This document shows, in pieces, positions 1-6,069 of a stretch of 9,665 nt of DNA. A program made the position numbers and the translations under genes. The DNA is taken from NCBI GenBank assembly GCA_051881395.1, contig JBJEPU010000125.1, positions 1 through 9,665 of the forward strand, written 5' to 3'. Below the pieces are notes generated by a model that was not told the DNA's origin, did not search any database, and worked only from the letters and a program-made list of their open reading frames with translations. How positions within the stretch are numbered: position 1 is the stretch's first letter; each line of letters starts with the position of its first letter. Origin of the DNA: Fimenecus sp051881395 (lineage in GTDB: Bacteria > Bacillota > Clostridia > Oscillospirales > Acutalibacteraceae).

Positions 1-10
1 ATGAAAATAA

Positions 11-667
11 ATGAAAAAAGCCATTGTATTTGATTTGGACGGTACACTTTTAAACACCTTGGAGGATTTGACGGACAGCACCAATTATGCCTTGCGTTCG
101 TGTTGCTTGCCGGAACGCACTTTGGAGGAAGTGCGCCGCTTTGTCGGCAACGGGATTCGCAAACTCATCGAACGCGCCGTGCCGGAGAATACCCCGAAAG
201 AGAAAACAGACGAATGTTTTAATGCCTTTTGCGAACACTATAAGCAAAATATGGAAAATAAAACGGCGGAATATGACGGCATTTCCGATATGCTGGCGAC
301 ATTGTATTCGGCGGGCTACAAAATGGCTATCGTTACAAACAAAGCGGATTTTGCCGCACAGGCACTTTGCGCAAAGCTGTTTGGGAAATATGTCAAAACC
401 GTGGTCGGCAGTGTAGACAGCCGACCCAATAAGCCCGCGCCCGACGGGGTGTATTATGCACTTGAAAAAATGGGCGTTTCCAAAGAAGAAGCGGTTTTTG
501 TCGGCGACAGTGAAGTGGATATTCAAACCGCAAACAATGCCGCAATCGATGCTGTCGGTGTGCTTTGGGGCTTCCGCGATATTGCGGATTTAGAGGCTGT
601 CGGTGTCAAAACGACCGTAAAAACGATAAAAGAGCTTGAAAATTTACTGTTAAGCGTAAAAAAATGA
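11..667 (+). CDS. HAD-family phosphatase, phosphoglycolate phosphatase-like
   Basis: This 218-residue protein is a haloacid dehalogenase (HAD) hydrolase of the Gph/PGP subgroup, predicted to be a cytosolic Mg-dependent phosphomonoesterase. All four HAD motifs are visible: motif I DLDGT with nucleophile D8 and acid D10, motif II T109 in IVTN, motif III K141 in NKPAPDG, and motif IV GDSEVD with D166 and D170. Residues about 17-85 form the helical cap (C1 type) expected for phosphoglycolate phosphatases. The length is typical. The substrate cannot be read from sequence; related proteins act on 2-phosphoglycolate, pyrophosphate or other small phosphates, so no gene symbol is given. Only 10 bases precede the start, so its ribosome binding site is mostly outside the window. 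Stops at 2-4 and 12-14 in two other frames mean an upstream gene could end against or overlap this start. Confidence 0.9.
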   Translation: MKKAIVFDLDGTLLNTLEDLTDSTNYALRSCCLPERTLEEVRRFVGNGIRKLIERAVPENTPKEKTDECFNAFCEHYKQNMENKTAEYDGISDMLATLYSAGYKMAIVTNKADFAAQALCAKLFGKYVKTVVGSVDSRPNKPAPDGVYYALEKMGVSKEEAVFVGDSEVDIQTANNAAIDAVGVLWGFRDIADLEAVGVKTTVKTIKELENLLLSVKK

Positions 668-676
668 TGATTTTTG

Positions 677-705
677 TTGACTTTTGTGCTAAAATAGTAA
701 AGAAT
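677..705 (+). promoter_or_regulatory. Possible sigma-A promoter for rsmD-coaD
   Basis: The 67-base gap after the HAD gene is AT-rich and holds two alternative promoter readings. One is an extended -10 element, TG-C-TAAAAT at 687-695, without a good -35. The other is a good -35, TTGACT at 677-682, with a weak -10, AAGAAT at 700-705, 17 bases downstream. I cannot tell which is used. A promoter here would let rsmD be transcribed independently of the HAD gene. Confidence 0.4.
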
Positions 706-734
706 ATGTATTGTATGGTTTCGGAGTGTGATTT

Positions 735-1286
735 ATGCGCGTCATTACCGGCTCTGCACGCGGCAGAAAATTAAAAACCCTCGAAGGCGGCGATATTGTC
801 CGTCCGACCACCGACAAAGTCAAAGAAGCGATGTTCAGCATCGTGCATTTTGAATTGGAAAACGCCGTGGTGCTCGATGCTTTTGCGGGCAGTGGGCAGT
901 TAGGGATTGAGGCGCTCAGCCGCGGTGCGCAAAAGGCGTATTTTTTAGATGAAAGCAAAAAAGCCGCCGAAGTGGTCAAAGAGAATTTGATGACAACGGG
1001 TTTGTTTGACCGTGCGGTTGTGCTCAATACGGATGCATTCTCCTTTGTCGGTGCGGCGAGAGAAAAGTTTGATATTATATTTTTAGACCCGCCGTATAAC
1101 AAAGGGATTACGCAAAAGCTTTTACCGATGCTCGGTGCTTGTTGCAAGGAGAACGCGCTGGTGGTTTGCGAAACCGATTATACGGAGGAATTGCCTGAAA
1201 CGGCGGGTGCGCTTTGCCGCTTACGGGAATATAAATATTCCAAAACCAAATTGACGACATACCGAAAGCAAGAGGAAACTGTATGA
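735..1286 (+). CDS. rsmD: 16S rRNA (guanine966-N2)-methyltransferase RsmD
   Basis: RsmD transfers a methyl group from S-adenosylmethionine to N2 of G966 of 16S rRNA during small-subunit assembly. The 183-residue protein shows the family's N-terminal signature (MRVITGSARGRKL), then RPT at 24-26, which belongs to the conserved RPTtdrvkEa-type block. The Rossmann motif I, VLDAFAGSGQLGIEALSRGA, begins near residue 46, and the catalytic DPPY is at 118-121. The length matches the family (about 180-200). The start is supported by GGAG at 723-726, 8 bases upstream. Its stop overlaps the coaD start in an ATGA, and rsmD-coaD is a conserved gene pair in Firmicutes and many other bacteria, which reinforces both calls. 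Confidence 0.95.
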   Translation: MRVITGSARGRKLKTLEGGDIVRPTTDKVKEAMFSIVHFELENAVVLDAFAGSGQLGIEALSRGAQKAYFLDESKKAAEVVKENLMTTGLFDRAVVLNTDAFSFVGAAREKFDIIFLDPPYNKGITQKLLPMLGACCKENALVVCETDYTEELPETAGALCRLREYKYSKTKLTTYRKQEETV

Positions 1287-1780
1287 AAACCGTAATTTGC
1301 CCCGGTAGCTTTGACCCGGTCACGGTAGGGCATCTCGATATTATTCGCCGCTCTGCTTTGATGTTTGACAAGGTTATCGTTTTGGTGATGACCAACTACC
1401 ATAAAAAGAATACCTATGCTTTTTCCGCCGAAGAGCGTGTGGCGCTTTTAAAACGGTGCCTTTCTGCTATGCCGAATGTGGAAGTCGACGCCTATGACGG
1501 GCTGCTGGCGGATTATGCGCGGCAAAAAGGCGCGGTTGCAGTCGTCAAAGGCTTGCGCGCGGTTTCCGATTTTGAATATGAGTTTCAGCAGGCGCTGACA
1601 AACCGCGAACTCAATAATGAATTGGAAACAGTATTTGTGACCGCGATGGCGGAAAATATGTTTTTAAGCTCCAGCGTTGTCAAGCAGGTTTGCGAATTGG
1701 GCGGGGACATCAGCAATTTTGTGCCCGAGGAGATTCGTGACGATATAATCAAAAGAATCAGCAGAGGTGAAGAGAAATGA
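1283..1780 (+). CDS. coaD: Phosphopantetheine adenylyltransferase CoaD
   Basis: CoaD catalyses the penultimate step of coenzyme A synthesis: ATP plus 4'-phosphopantetheine gives dephospho-CoA and pyrophosphate. The 165-residue protein has the nucleotidyltransferase signature PGSFDPVTVGHLD at residues 7-19, including the TxGH motif (T14, G16, H17). It also has the VVKGLRAVSDFEYE block with R92, and the LSSSVVK segment near 128-134 that corresponds to the family's ISSS motif. Length is normal for the bacterial enzyme. AGAGGA at 1271-1276 is a well-placed Shine-Dalgarno site inside the rsmD end. The gene overlaps both neighbours by ATGA, which indicates translational coupling in the rsmD - coaD - coiled-coil cluster. 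Confidence 0.96.
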   Translation: MKTVICPGSFDPVTVGHLDIIRRSALMFDKVIVLVMTNYHKKNTYAFSAEERVALLKRCLSAMPNVEVDAYDGLLADYARQKGAVAVVKGLRAVSDFEYEFQQALTNRELNNELETVFVTAMAENMFLSSSVVKQVCELGGDISNFVPEEIRDDIIKRISRGEEK

Positions 1781-2313
1781 CAATAGAAAGCCTTTTGGAC
1801 GAAATTGAGGACATTCTCGAAGAAGGGAAAAGCGTGCCATTCACATCAAATTTACTGATTGATGTGGCGGAAATCAAGCGCGTCATTGAGGATATTCGTT
1901 TGAATATGCCCGATGAATTGATGCAGGCGCGCAAAATTGCCTCCGAGCGAAAAGAAATTTTGTCGGCGGCGCAAAACAGTGCCGATGAAATCATTGCGGC
2001 GGCGCATAAGCGTGCAAAAGAGTTGGTAGAGGAGCACGAAATCACGAAGGGTGCCGAGAGTGCGGCGGCAGATATTATGGCACAGGCACGCACCCAGGCA
2101 GGCGAAATCGTCGAGGGTGCACGCGCGACGGCTTCCGAGCTTACCGACCAGGCGCAGAAATGGGCGAACGATATGCGCACGAGCGCCGGTGAATATGTTG
2201 AGAACATAGTGGCACTTGCCGACGAAACCCTGACCAATTCCGTCAATGAAATTCGCCGTGCACGGCAGTCGCTTCGTGCCGCGGCACAGCACAAACACGT
2301 GGATAACAGCTAA
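1777..2313 (+). CDS. Alanine-rich coiled-coil protein encoded with coaD (ATP synthase b/E-subunit-like)
   Basis: The 178-residue product has no signal peptide or membrane segment and is predicted to be cytosolic. Residues 1-45 form an acidic, leucine-rich N-terminal module (MTIESLLDEIEDILEEG, then a VAEIKRVIEDIRLNMPDEL stretch). Residues about 47-170 are a nearly continuous Ala/Glu/Lys/Arg-rich helix with heptad-like spacing. This resembles the stalk subunits of ATP synthases (b, E/H) and DivIVA-like proteins, the usual source of 'ATPase' labels on such genes. I know of similar proteins next to coaD in Clostridia but no established function. A strong ribosome binding site, AGAGGTGA at 1763-1770, lies 6 bases before the start, and the start overlaps the coaD stop. 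A scaffold or division-site role is speculation; similarity to true ATPase subunits may be only compositional. Confidence 0.75.
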   Translation: MTIESLLDEIEDILEEGKSVPFTSNLLIDVAEIKRVIEDIRLNMPDELMQARKIASERKEILSAAQNSADEIIAAAHKRAKELVEEHEITKGAESAAADIMAQARTQAGEIVEGARATASELTDQAQKWANDMRTSAGEYVENIVALADETLTNSVNEIRRARQSLRAAAQHKHVDNS

Positions 2314-2336
2314 GCCGATTTCCGATTGAATGTTTT

Positions 2337-2371
2337 TTCACCTCGTCGCATATATATGTGTACGAGGTGAA
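2337..2371 (+). promoter_or_regulatory. Hairpin masking the ribosome binding site of the DUF4830 gene
   Basis: TTCACCTCGT at 2337-2346 is perfectly complementary to ACGAGGTGAA at 2362-2371. The 15-base interval contains a further CATATATATG palindrome (2349-2358), so the RNA could fold into a 10-bp stem, a single bulged U at 2361, and about 5 more pairs. The right arm contains the Shine-Dalgarno site GAGGTGA (2364-2370) of the following gene. The run of six T residues (2333-2338) precedes the stem rather than following it, so this is not an intrinsic terminator on the plus strand. The minus strand would have A residues after the stem, so it is not one there either. Translational control is inferred from the geometry. 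Confidence 0.6.
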
Positions 2372-2376
2372 TGTTT

Positions 2377-2886
2377 ATGTTCGTACTTTCCGTGCATAGA
2401 AGACAAATCAAAATGGTCATTTTGGTACTTTGTATTGCCGTAGTTGCCGTGGCATTCTTTTTTGTCAGTAAACAAGGCGTTGAGGCGGCAAAAGAAGCCC
2501 AAATGAATGTGCGGGCCGCGACGGCGGAAGAGCGCATTGCCTATGTATCGCAATTCGGCTGGTCGGTTGAGCAAGACCCTGTGGAGGTCAGCGAGGTGAT
2601 TATCCCCGAGACCTTTGACGATACCTATACCCAATATAACGAACTGCAAAAGGCACAGGGCTTTGATTTGTCCGTTTATGCCGGGAAACGCGTAAAACGC
2701 TGGATTTACCGCGTGACCAACTACCCCGGATATGAAAACGCCGACTGTATACAGGCCACCTTGTTGATTTATGATGGGCAGGTTATCGGCGGCGATGTTT
2801 GTTCCACGGAAATCGACGGATTTATGCACGGTTTTGTGAAAGAAGCAACAGCTTATTCACAGAAGACGACACAAGCGGCTTCGTGA
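2377..2886 (+). CDS. DUF4830 domain-containing membrane-anchored protein
   Basis: This is a 169-residue protein of unknown function. A short basic N-terminus (VHRRQIK) is followed by one hydrophobic segment at about residues 13-30. That predicts a signal anchor with the rest outside the cytoplasm. The soluble part matches what I recall of DUF4830: an EERIAYVSQFGW start, a VIIPETFDDTYTQYNELQKAQGFDL segment, RWIYRVTNYPG, and GGDVCSTEIDGFMHGF at the end. It has two extracytoplasmic cysteines (C124 and C142) that might pair. I chose ATG 2377 over the in-frame ATG 2371 because GAGGTGA ends at 2370. That leaves a normal 6-base spacing to 2377 and none to 2371. It sits 63 bases after the coiled-coil gene. 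The biochemical role is unknown. Confidence 0.75.
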   Translation: MFVLSVHRRQIKMVILVLCIAVVAVAFFFVSKQGVEAAKEAQMNVRAATAEERIAYVSQFGWSVEQDPVEVSEVIIPETFDDTYTQYNELQKAQGFDLSVYAGKRVKRWIYRVTNYPGYENADCIQATLLIYDGQVIGGDVCSTEIDGFMHGFVKEATAYSQKTTQAAS

Positions 2887-2904
2887 AAATAAAGGACGAA
2901 ATCT

Positions 2905-3618
2905 ATGCCCAAAGAACGAATAGACAAATGGATTGCAAGTACAACAACGCTTTCCCGTAAAGAGGTGAAAGCGCTGTTGCGGCAAAAGCGCGTGACCGTG
3001 AACGGTGTAACGGTGACGGACGGCGGCTTTCAAACGGACGCGGAACAAGATGCTGTCGCAGTCGACGGCGTGCCGTTTTCGATAAAACCGCACATATATA
3101 TTATGCTGAACAAACCCACGGGTATTGTTTCGGCGGGCCGTTCGGCAGAGGAAAAAACCGTCGTAGATTTGGTGCCGCCGCAGTTGCAAAGAAATGGTTT
3201 GTTTCCGGCGGGTAGACTGGATAAAGATACTACGGGATTTGTCTTGATTACGGATGACGGCGACTTTGCGCATCGGATTTTGTCGCCGAAAAACCATATT
3301 CAAAAGACGTATATTGCACAACTCGAAAGACCGATTTCTCCCGCGGAGATTGCAATTTTAAAACAGGGTGTTGTTCTACGCGACGGAACACAACTTTTAC
3401 CGGCATCGGTGCAAATCCTCGGCGAAGATATGCAAACGGTGCAAATCCGGATTTGCGAGGGAAAATACCACCAAATCAAGCGAATGCTTGCCGCTGTCGG
3501 CAACCGCGTCACAGCGTTACAGCGTACACATATGGGCGCTTTGCCGTTGGATGCGGCGTTGCCACCCGGTGCATGTCGCGAAATCACGCATGAAGAACTG
3601 AATAAAATCTGTGAATAA
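2905..3618 (+). CDS. rsuA: 16S rRNA pseudouridine synthase, RsuA family
   Basis: The 237-residue enzyme isomerises uridine to pseudouridine in rRNA. An N-terminal S4 RNA-binding domain (about 4-60, starting ERIDKWIA and including RVTVNGV) precedes the catalytic domain. The active-site motif is GRLDKDTTGFVLITDDGD at 103-120, with catalytic D106. Further family blocks are SPKNHIQKTY (127-136) and CEGKYHQIKRML (184-195). The TDDG...HRILSPK...KTY pattern fits RsuA (16S U516 in E. coli) better than RluB/E/F, which have a different sequence after the catalytic aspartate. The exact target in this organism is inferred. The length is close to E. coli RsuA. A Shine-Dalgarno site (AAAGGA, about 2890-2895) precedes the ATG, and a terminator follows the gene. 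Confidence 0.88.
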   Translation: MPKERIDKWIASTTTLSRKEVKALLRQKRVTVNGVTVTDGGFQTDAEQDAVAVDGVPFSIKPHIYIMLNKPTGIVSAGRSAEEKTVVDLVPPQLQRNGLFPAGRLDKDTTGFVLITDDGDFAHRILSPKNHIQKTYIAQLERPISPAEIAILKQGVVLRDGTQLLPASVQILGEDMQTVQIRICEGKYHQIKRMLAAVGNRVTALQRTHMGALPLDAALPPGACREITHEELNKICE

Positions 3619-3623
3619 TTATA

Positions 3624-3665
3624 AGAAACGGTATGCAAACAGAAGTTGCGTACCGTTTCTCTTTT
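3624..3665 (+). terminator. Intrinsic terminator after rsuA
   Basis: AGAAACGGTA (3624-3633) pairs perfectly with TACCGTTTCT (3651-3660). The stem extends inward through U3634-G3650, G3635-C3649, C3636-G3648 and two A-U pairs, giving about 15 pairs and a 7-base loop. It is followed by CTTTT (3661-3665), with further T residues inside the right arm. It lies 5 bases after the rsuA stop. The T tract is modest, so termination may be incomplete. Confidence 0.8.
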
Positions 3666-3694
3666 GCACTGCCTGCCCGTTTTCGGCATATACT
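3664..3694 (+). promoter_or_regulatory. Possible promoter for the DUF3343-desulfurase pair
   Basis: A good -10, TATACT at 3689-3694 (5 of 6 consensus bases), lies 28 bases before the DUF3343 start and just after the terminator. The -35 is poor; the best candidates are TTGCAC at 3664-3669 (spacing 19) or TGCACT at 3665-3670 (spacing 18). Position between a terminator and the next gene supports a promoter, but the -35 weakness leaves doubt. Confidence 0.4.
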
Positions 3695-3722
3695 GTGGTA
3701 AGAACAGTTCGGTGGTGTAGCT

Positions 3723-3944
3723 ATGAAAAAAGTGATTATAAAGGTGGGCTCTGTAACGTATGCAATGAAAGCGAAAAATATTTTACAACAATACGGTATG
3801 CGAGCCAAGGTCATTAAAACTGTCAGTACGAAGAAAAACGAGGGATGCGGATATTCCGTTTCCGTCGAAAATCCAAAACAAAATGTTGCGGAATTACTCC
3901 GGCGAGAGGGGATTGCCGTCAGCGAAATGAAGTGGTCGCAATGA
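3723..3944 (+). CDS. DUF3343 putative Se/S carrier-like protein
   Basis: This 73-residue protein has no membrane segment. It shows an N-terminal segment, IKVGSVTYAMKAKNILQQYG, then a central GCGYSV motif (C42), and ends in REGIAVSEMKW. This is the DUF3343 pattern, annotated in databases as putative selenium/sulfur carrier-like. C42 is the only cysteine and is the obvious candidate to carry a persulfide or perselenide. The start has GGTGGTG (3711-3717) 5 bases upstream. The stop overlaps the start of the class V desulfurase in an ATGA, implying coupled synthesis. Direct sulfur or selenium transfer from that enzyme to C42 is an inference from linkage and family annotation, not shown here. Confidence 0.78.
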   Translation: MKKVIIKVGSVTYAMKAKNILQQYGMRAKVIKTVSTKKNEGCGYSVSVENPKQNVAELLRREGIAVSEMKWSQ

Positions 3945-5089
3945 TTTATTTCGACAATGCGGCAACAACCTTTCCGAAACCGCAATCGGTTTTGTATGCT
4001 TTACAGGACGGCGCCGTCCGCTACGGTGCGAATCCCGGCAGAGCGGGGCACAAAATGGCGGTTGCTACGGTGGAACAGGTGTATCATGCGCGTGAAACAA
4101 TCGCCGATTTTTTTGATTTACCGCAATGCGAGAATGTGATTTTTACCAAAAACTGCACAGAAGCGCTGAATACTGCCATAAAAGGTCTTGCAAAACGCGG
4201 CGGGCATTTTGTGTGCTCGGATTTGGAGCATAACGCCGTGGTAAGACCGCTGGAAGCACTTCGTTTGCAAGGGGTATGCACTTGGACAGCCGCGGCGGTG
4301 GGGGAGTCAGACGAACAAACCGTAGAAAACTTTCAAAAGTGTTTGCGCCCCAATACGATTGCGATTGTCTGCACGGGGGCGTCCAATGTGTTTGGAAAAA
4401 CATTGCCGCTACGGGCTTTGGCATCACTTGCCCATCGGTACGGCGTGCTTTTGGTTGCGGATACGGCGCAGTCGGCGGGCATTTTACCGATTTCTATGCA
4501 GAAAGACGGCATTGACTTTTTGTGCGCACCGGGGCACAAGGGGATGTACGGTATCATGGGTACAGGTGTGCTTTTGTGCAACTGTGAAACGGTGCTTACC
4601 CCCTTAACCGAAGGGGGCACGGGTGTGCTGTCCGCGCAACTCACACAACCGGAAACCTATCCGGAACGGCTTGAAAGCGGCACGCTGAATGTGCCCGGAA
4701 TTCTGTCTGTTTCGGCGGGAGTGCAGTTTGTAAAAAAACGGGGAACAGAGCGCATATACAGCAAGGAAATACAGCATATTCTGCGCTTAGAAGCGACGCT
4801 TCGTGAAATGAAAGGTATAGAACTGTATACGGGTATTTCCGAACGCCCAACGGGGTATGTGCCCTTGCTTTCTTTCAATGTGCAGGGCTTGCACAGCGAG
4901 GAGGTTGCCGCGCGGCTGTCCGAAGAAAATATCGCGGTTCGGGCGGGGCTTCACTGCGCCGGATTGGCGCATAAAAAATATAAAACACTCGAACGCGGCA
5001 CGGTTCGCATCTGTCCGTCGGTGTTCACGACGGAAAAAGATGTAAATAGTTTATTAAATTCTATATTTAAAATTGCAAAAAGCGCCTAA
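3941..5089 (+). CDS. Class V aminotransferase-fold cysteine desulfurase / selenocysteine lyase-like enzyme
   Basis: This 382-residue PLP enzyme belongs to the NifS/SufS group, within the clade often annotated as 'cysteine desulfurase family protein' (TIGR01977/EF2568-like). It begins MIYFDNAATTFPKP. It shows H97 in DLEHNAV, D174 and Q177 in VADTAQSAG, and the Schiff-base lysine K200 in CAPGHKGMYG. The predicted catalytic C339 is in VRAGLHCAGLAH, with the short RAGxHC-type loop of group II enzymes. A longer reading from an ATG at 3845 is possible but would lie almost wholly inside the DUF3343 gene. The DNAATT start motif at 3941 marks the real N-terminus. There is no clear Shine-Dalgarno site at 3941, consistent with translational coupling through the ATGA overlap. 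It probably supplies sulfur or selenium; the acceptor is unknown. Confidence 0.87.
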   Translation: MIYFDNAATTFPKPQSVLYALQDGAVRYGANPGRAGHKMAVATVEQVYHARETIADFFDLPQCENVIFTKNCTEALNTAIKGLAKRGGHFVCSDLEHNAVVRPLEALRLQGVCTWTAAAVGESDEQTVENFQKCLRPNTIAIVCTGASNVFGKTLPLRALASLAHRYGVLLVADTAQSAGILPISMQKDGIDFLCAPGHKGMYGIMGTGVLLCNCETVLTPLTEGGTGVLSAQLTQPETYPERLESGTLNVPGILSVSAGVQFVKKRGTERIYSKEIQHILRLEATLREMKGIELYTGISERPTGYVPLLSFNVQGLHSEEVAARLSEENIAVRAGLHCAGLAHKKYKTLERGTVRICPSVFTTEKDVNSLLNSIFKIAKSA

Positions 5090-5101
5090 GTATGATACAA
5101 T
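5073..5101 (+). promoter_or_regulatory. Probable sigma-A promoter for cdaA
   Basis: TTGCAA (5073-5078, 4 of 6 consensus bases) and TACAAT (5096-5101, 5 of 6) are separated by exactly 17 bases. The -35 lies in the last codons of the desulfurase gene. The predicted start of transcription is near 5108. The -10 sits inside the left arm of the terminator-like hairpin, see the terminator entry. Confidence 0.5.
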
Positions 5102-5157
5102 ATATCGTGATTATATATGTGCAGGTTTCTGCACGTTGCGATATATTGTATTTTTTT
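5095..5157 (+). terminator. Intrinsic terminator-like hairpin between the desulfurase and cdaA
   Basis: ATACAATATATCG (5095-5107) is perfectly complementary to CGATATATTGTAT (5139-5151), a 13-bp AT-rich stem. Inside it, GTGCAG (5119-5124) pairs with CTGCAC (5129-5134) around a GTTT loop. A run of seven T residues (5151-5157) follows directly. The stem begins 5 bases after the desulfurase stop. This fits an intrinsic terminator for RNA coming from upstream, with a branched tip. The outer stem is AT-rich and may be only moderately efficient. Confidence 0.65.
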
Positions 5158-5175
5158 GTAGAAACGGGTGTTTTT

Positions 5176-6069
5176 ATGCAGTTACCGCTCTCCTTTGCCG
5201 ACACGATGGATGAAATCGGCAAGGCAATCCTCAGTTTCAACAGCATCTCGGATGTTTTGGATGTTTTGCTGGTTGCATTTGTGATTTACAGCGCCATTAA
5301 GTTAATTCGGGAAACCCGCGCGATTCAGCTTGCAAAGGGCTTCGTGCTTTTGGCTGTGATTTATGCCGCAGTCTATTTATTGCATATGCAGGTCAGCACC
5401 TATATGTTTTCGATGGTGTTTTCCAATTTACTGCTCGTATTGGTGATTATTTTCTCCCCCGAAATTCGGCACGCGTTGGAAAGCGTCGGCAGAAGCAGTG
5501 TTTCCAACTTTAACTTTTTCGGATTTAAAAACAGCGAGGATATTCGCCGTCAAGAGGAACGGGTAAAAATGGTGAACGCCGTCACCAAAGCCTGTGCAGA
5601 TATGAGTGACAAAAAAATCGGCGCTTTGATGGTGTTTGAAAAAGAGAGTATTCTCGGAGAGATTATTCACACAGGCACACCGGTCGATGCGGAAATTTCC
5701 GCCGAGCTTATCGGGAATATCTTCTATCCGAAAGCGCCTTTGCACGACGGCGCGGCGGTGATTCGCGAGGCGCGCGTGGCGGCGGCAGGCTGTATTTTGC
5801 CGCTGACACAAAACAACAATGTCAGTAGTGAGCTTGGAACGCGCCACCGTGCGGCAATCGGGCTGAGCGAACAAACCGACGCGCTTGTGGTGGTGGTTTC
5901 GGAGGAAACCGGTGACATTTCCGTTGCGCAGAAAGGGAATTTGCGCCGTGGGCTTTCCAGCGGTGATTTACGCGAATTACTGTTGCAGAATTTTACAACA
6001 CCTGCAAATGAAGAGGATAATAAATGGAAAAAACTTTTGAAAGGGCGGCAAAAGCATGAAGATAAATAA
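5176..6069 (+). CDS. cdaA: Diadenylate cyclase CdaA
   Basis: CdaA condenses two ATP into cyclic di-AMP, the second messenger controlling potassium/osmolyte transport and cell wall homeostasis in Firmicutes. The 297-residue protein has three hydrophobic segments (about 24-44, 53-70 and 73-93) and then a DisA_N cyclase domain (about 110-270). Both catalytic signatures are present: DGA at 181-183 (within LHDGAAVI) and RHR at 213-215 (within GTRHRAAIGLSE). The length is close to B. subtilis CdaA. The frame is open from an ATG at 5092, but that start lies in the terminator hairpin without a ribosome binding site. ATG 5176 has GGGTG at 5166-5170 and gives the usual N-terminus ahead of the first helix. 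Its last 14 bases overlap cdaR. Confidence 0.95.
   Translation: MQLPLSFADTMDEIGKAILSFNSISDVLDVLLVAFVIYSAIKLIRETRAIQLAKGFVLLAVIYAAVYLLHMQVSTYMFSMVFSNLLLVLVIIFSPEIRHALESVGRSSVSNFNFFGFKNSEDIRRQEERVKMVNAVTKACADMSDKKIGALMVFEKESILGEIIHTGTPVDAEISAELIGNIFYPKAPLHDGAAVIREARVAAAGCILPLTQNNNVSSELGTRHRAAIGLSEQTDALVVVVSEETGDISVAQKGNLRRGLSSGDLRELLLQNFTTPANEEDNKWKKLLKGRQKHEDK

Noticed and set aside
660..675. AAAAAT-GATG-ATTTTT inverted repeat at the end of the HAD gene as a terminator
   Set aside because: The stem is only six A-T pairs with no G-C pairs and is not followed by an independent T run, so it is too weak to call.
1744..1749. TATAAT within the end of coaD as a promoter -10
   Set aside because: No acceptable -35 lies 16-18 bases upstream, and the hexamer encodes conserved-looking residues in a tightly coupled gene junction.
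1758..2294. Long minus-strand open frame of 178 codons opposite the coiled-coil gene
   Set aside because: It is rich in Ala, Ser and Arg, as expected for the antisense of an Ala/Glu-rich helix gene. It shows no recognisable motif and lies opposite a gene with a strong ribosome binding site and coupling to coaD.
2326..2356. Promoter or sporulation sigma-factor site before the DUF4830 gene
   Set aside because: TTGAAT pairs only with TATATA at an over-long 19-base spacing. The CATATATA sequence fails key positions of the sporulation sigma consensus patterns I tried. The AT repeat is better explained as the hairpin tip.
3611..3817. Plus-strand 68-codon open frame between rsuA and the desulfurase
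   Set aside because: It contains the whole terminator hairpin and then overlaps DUF3343 in another frame. It has no Shine-Dalgarno site or recognisable domain.
3845..3940. Upstream in-frame extension of the desulfurase from ATG 3845
   Set aside because: The added 32 residues are basic, lack similarity to the family N-terminus and lie inside the DUF3343 gene in another frame. The family start motif begins at 3941.
5092..5175. Upstream in-frame extension of cdaA from ATG 5092
   Set aside because: These 28 codons run through the terminator-like inverted repeat and T tract, the ATG has no ribosome binding site, and the predicted transcript starts after it.
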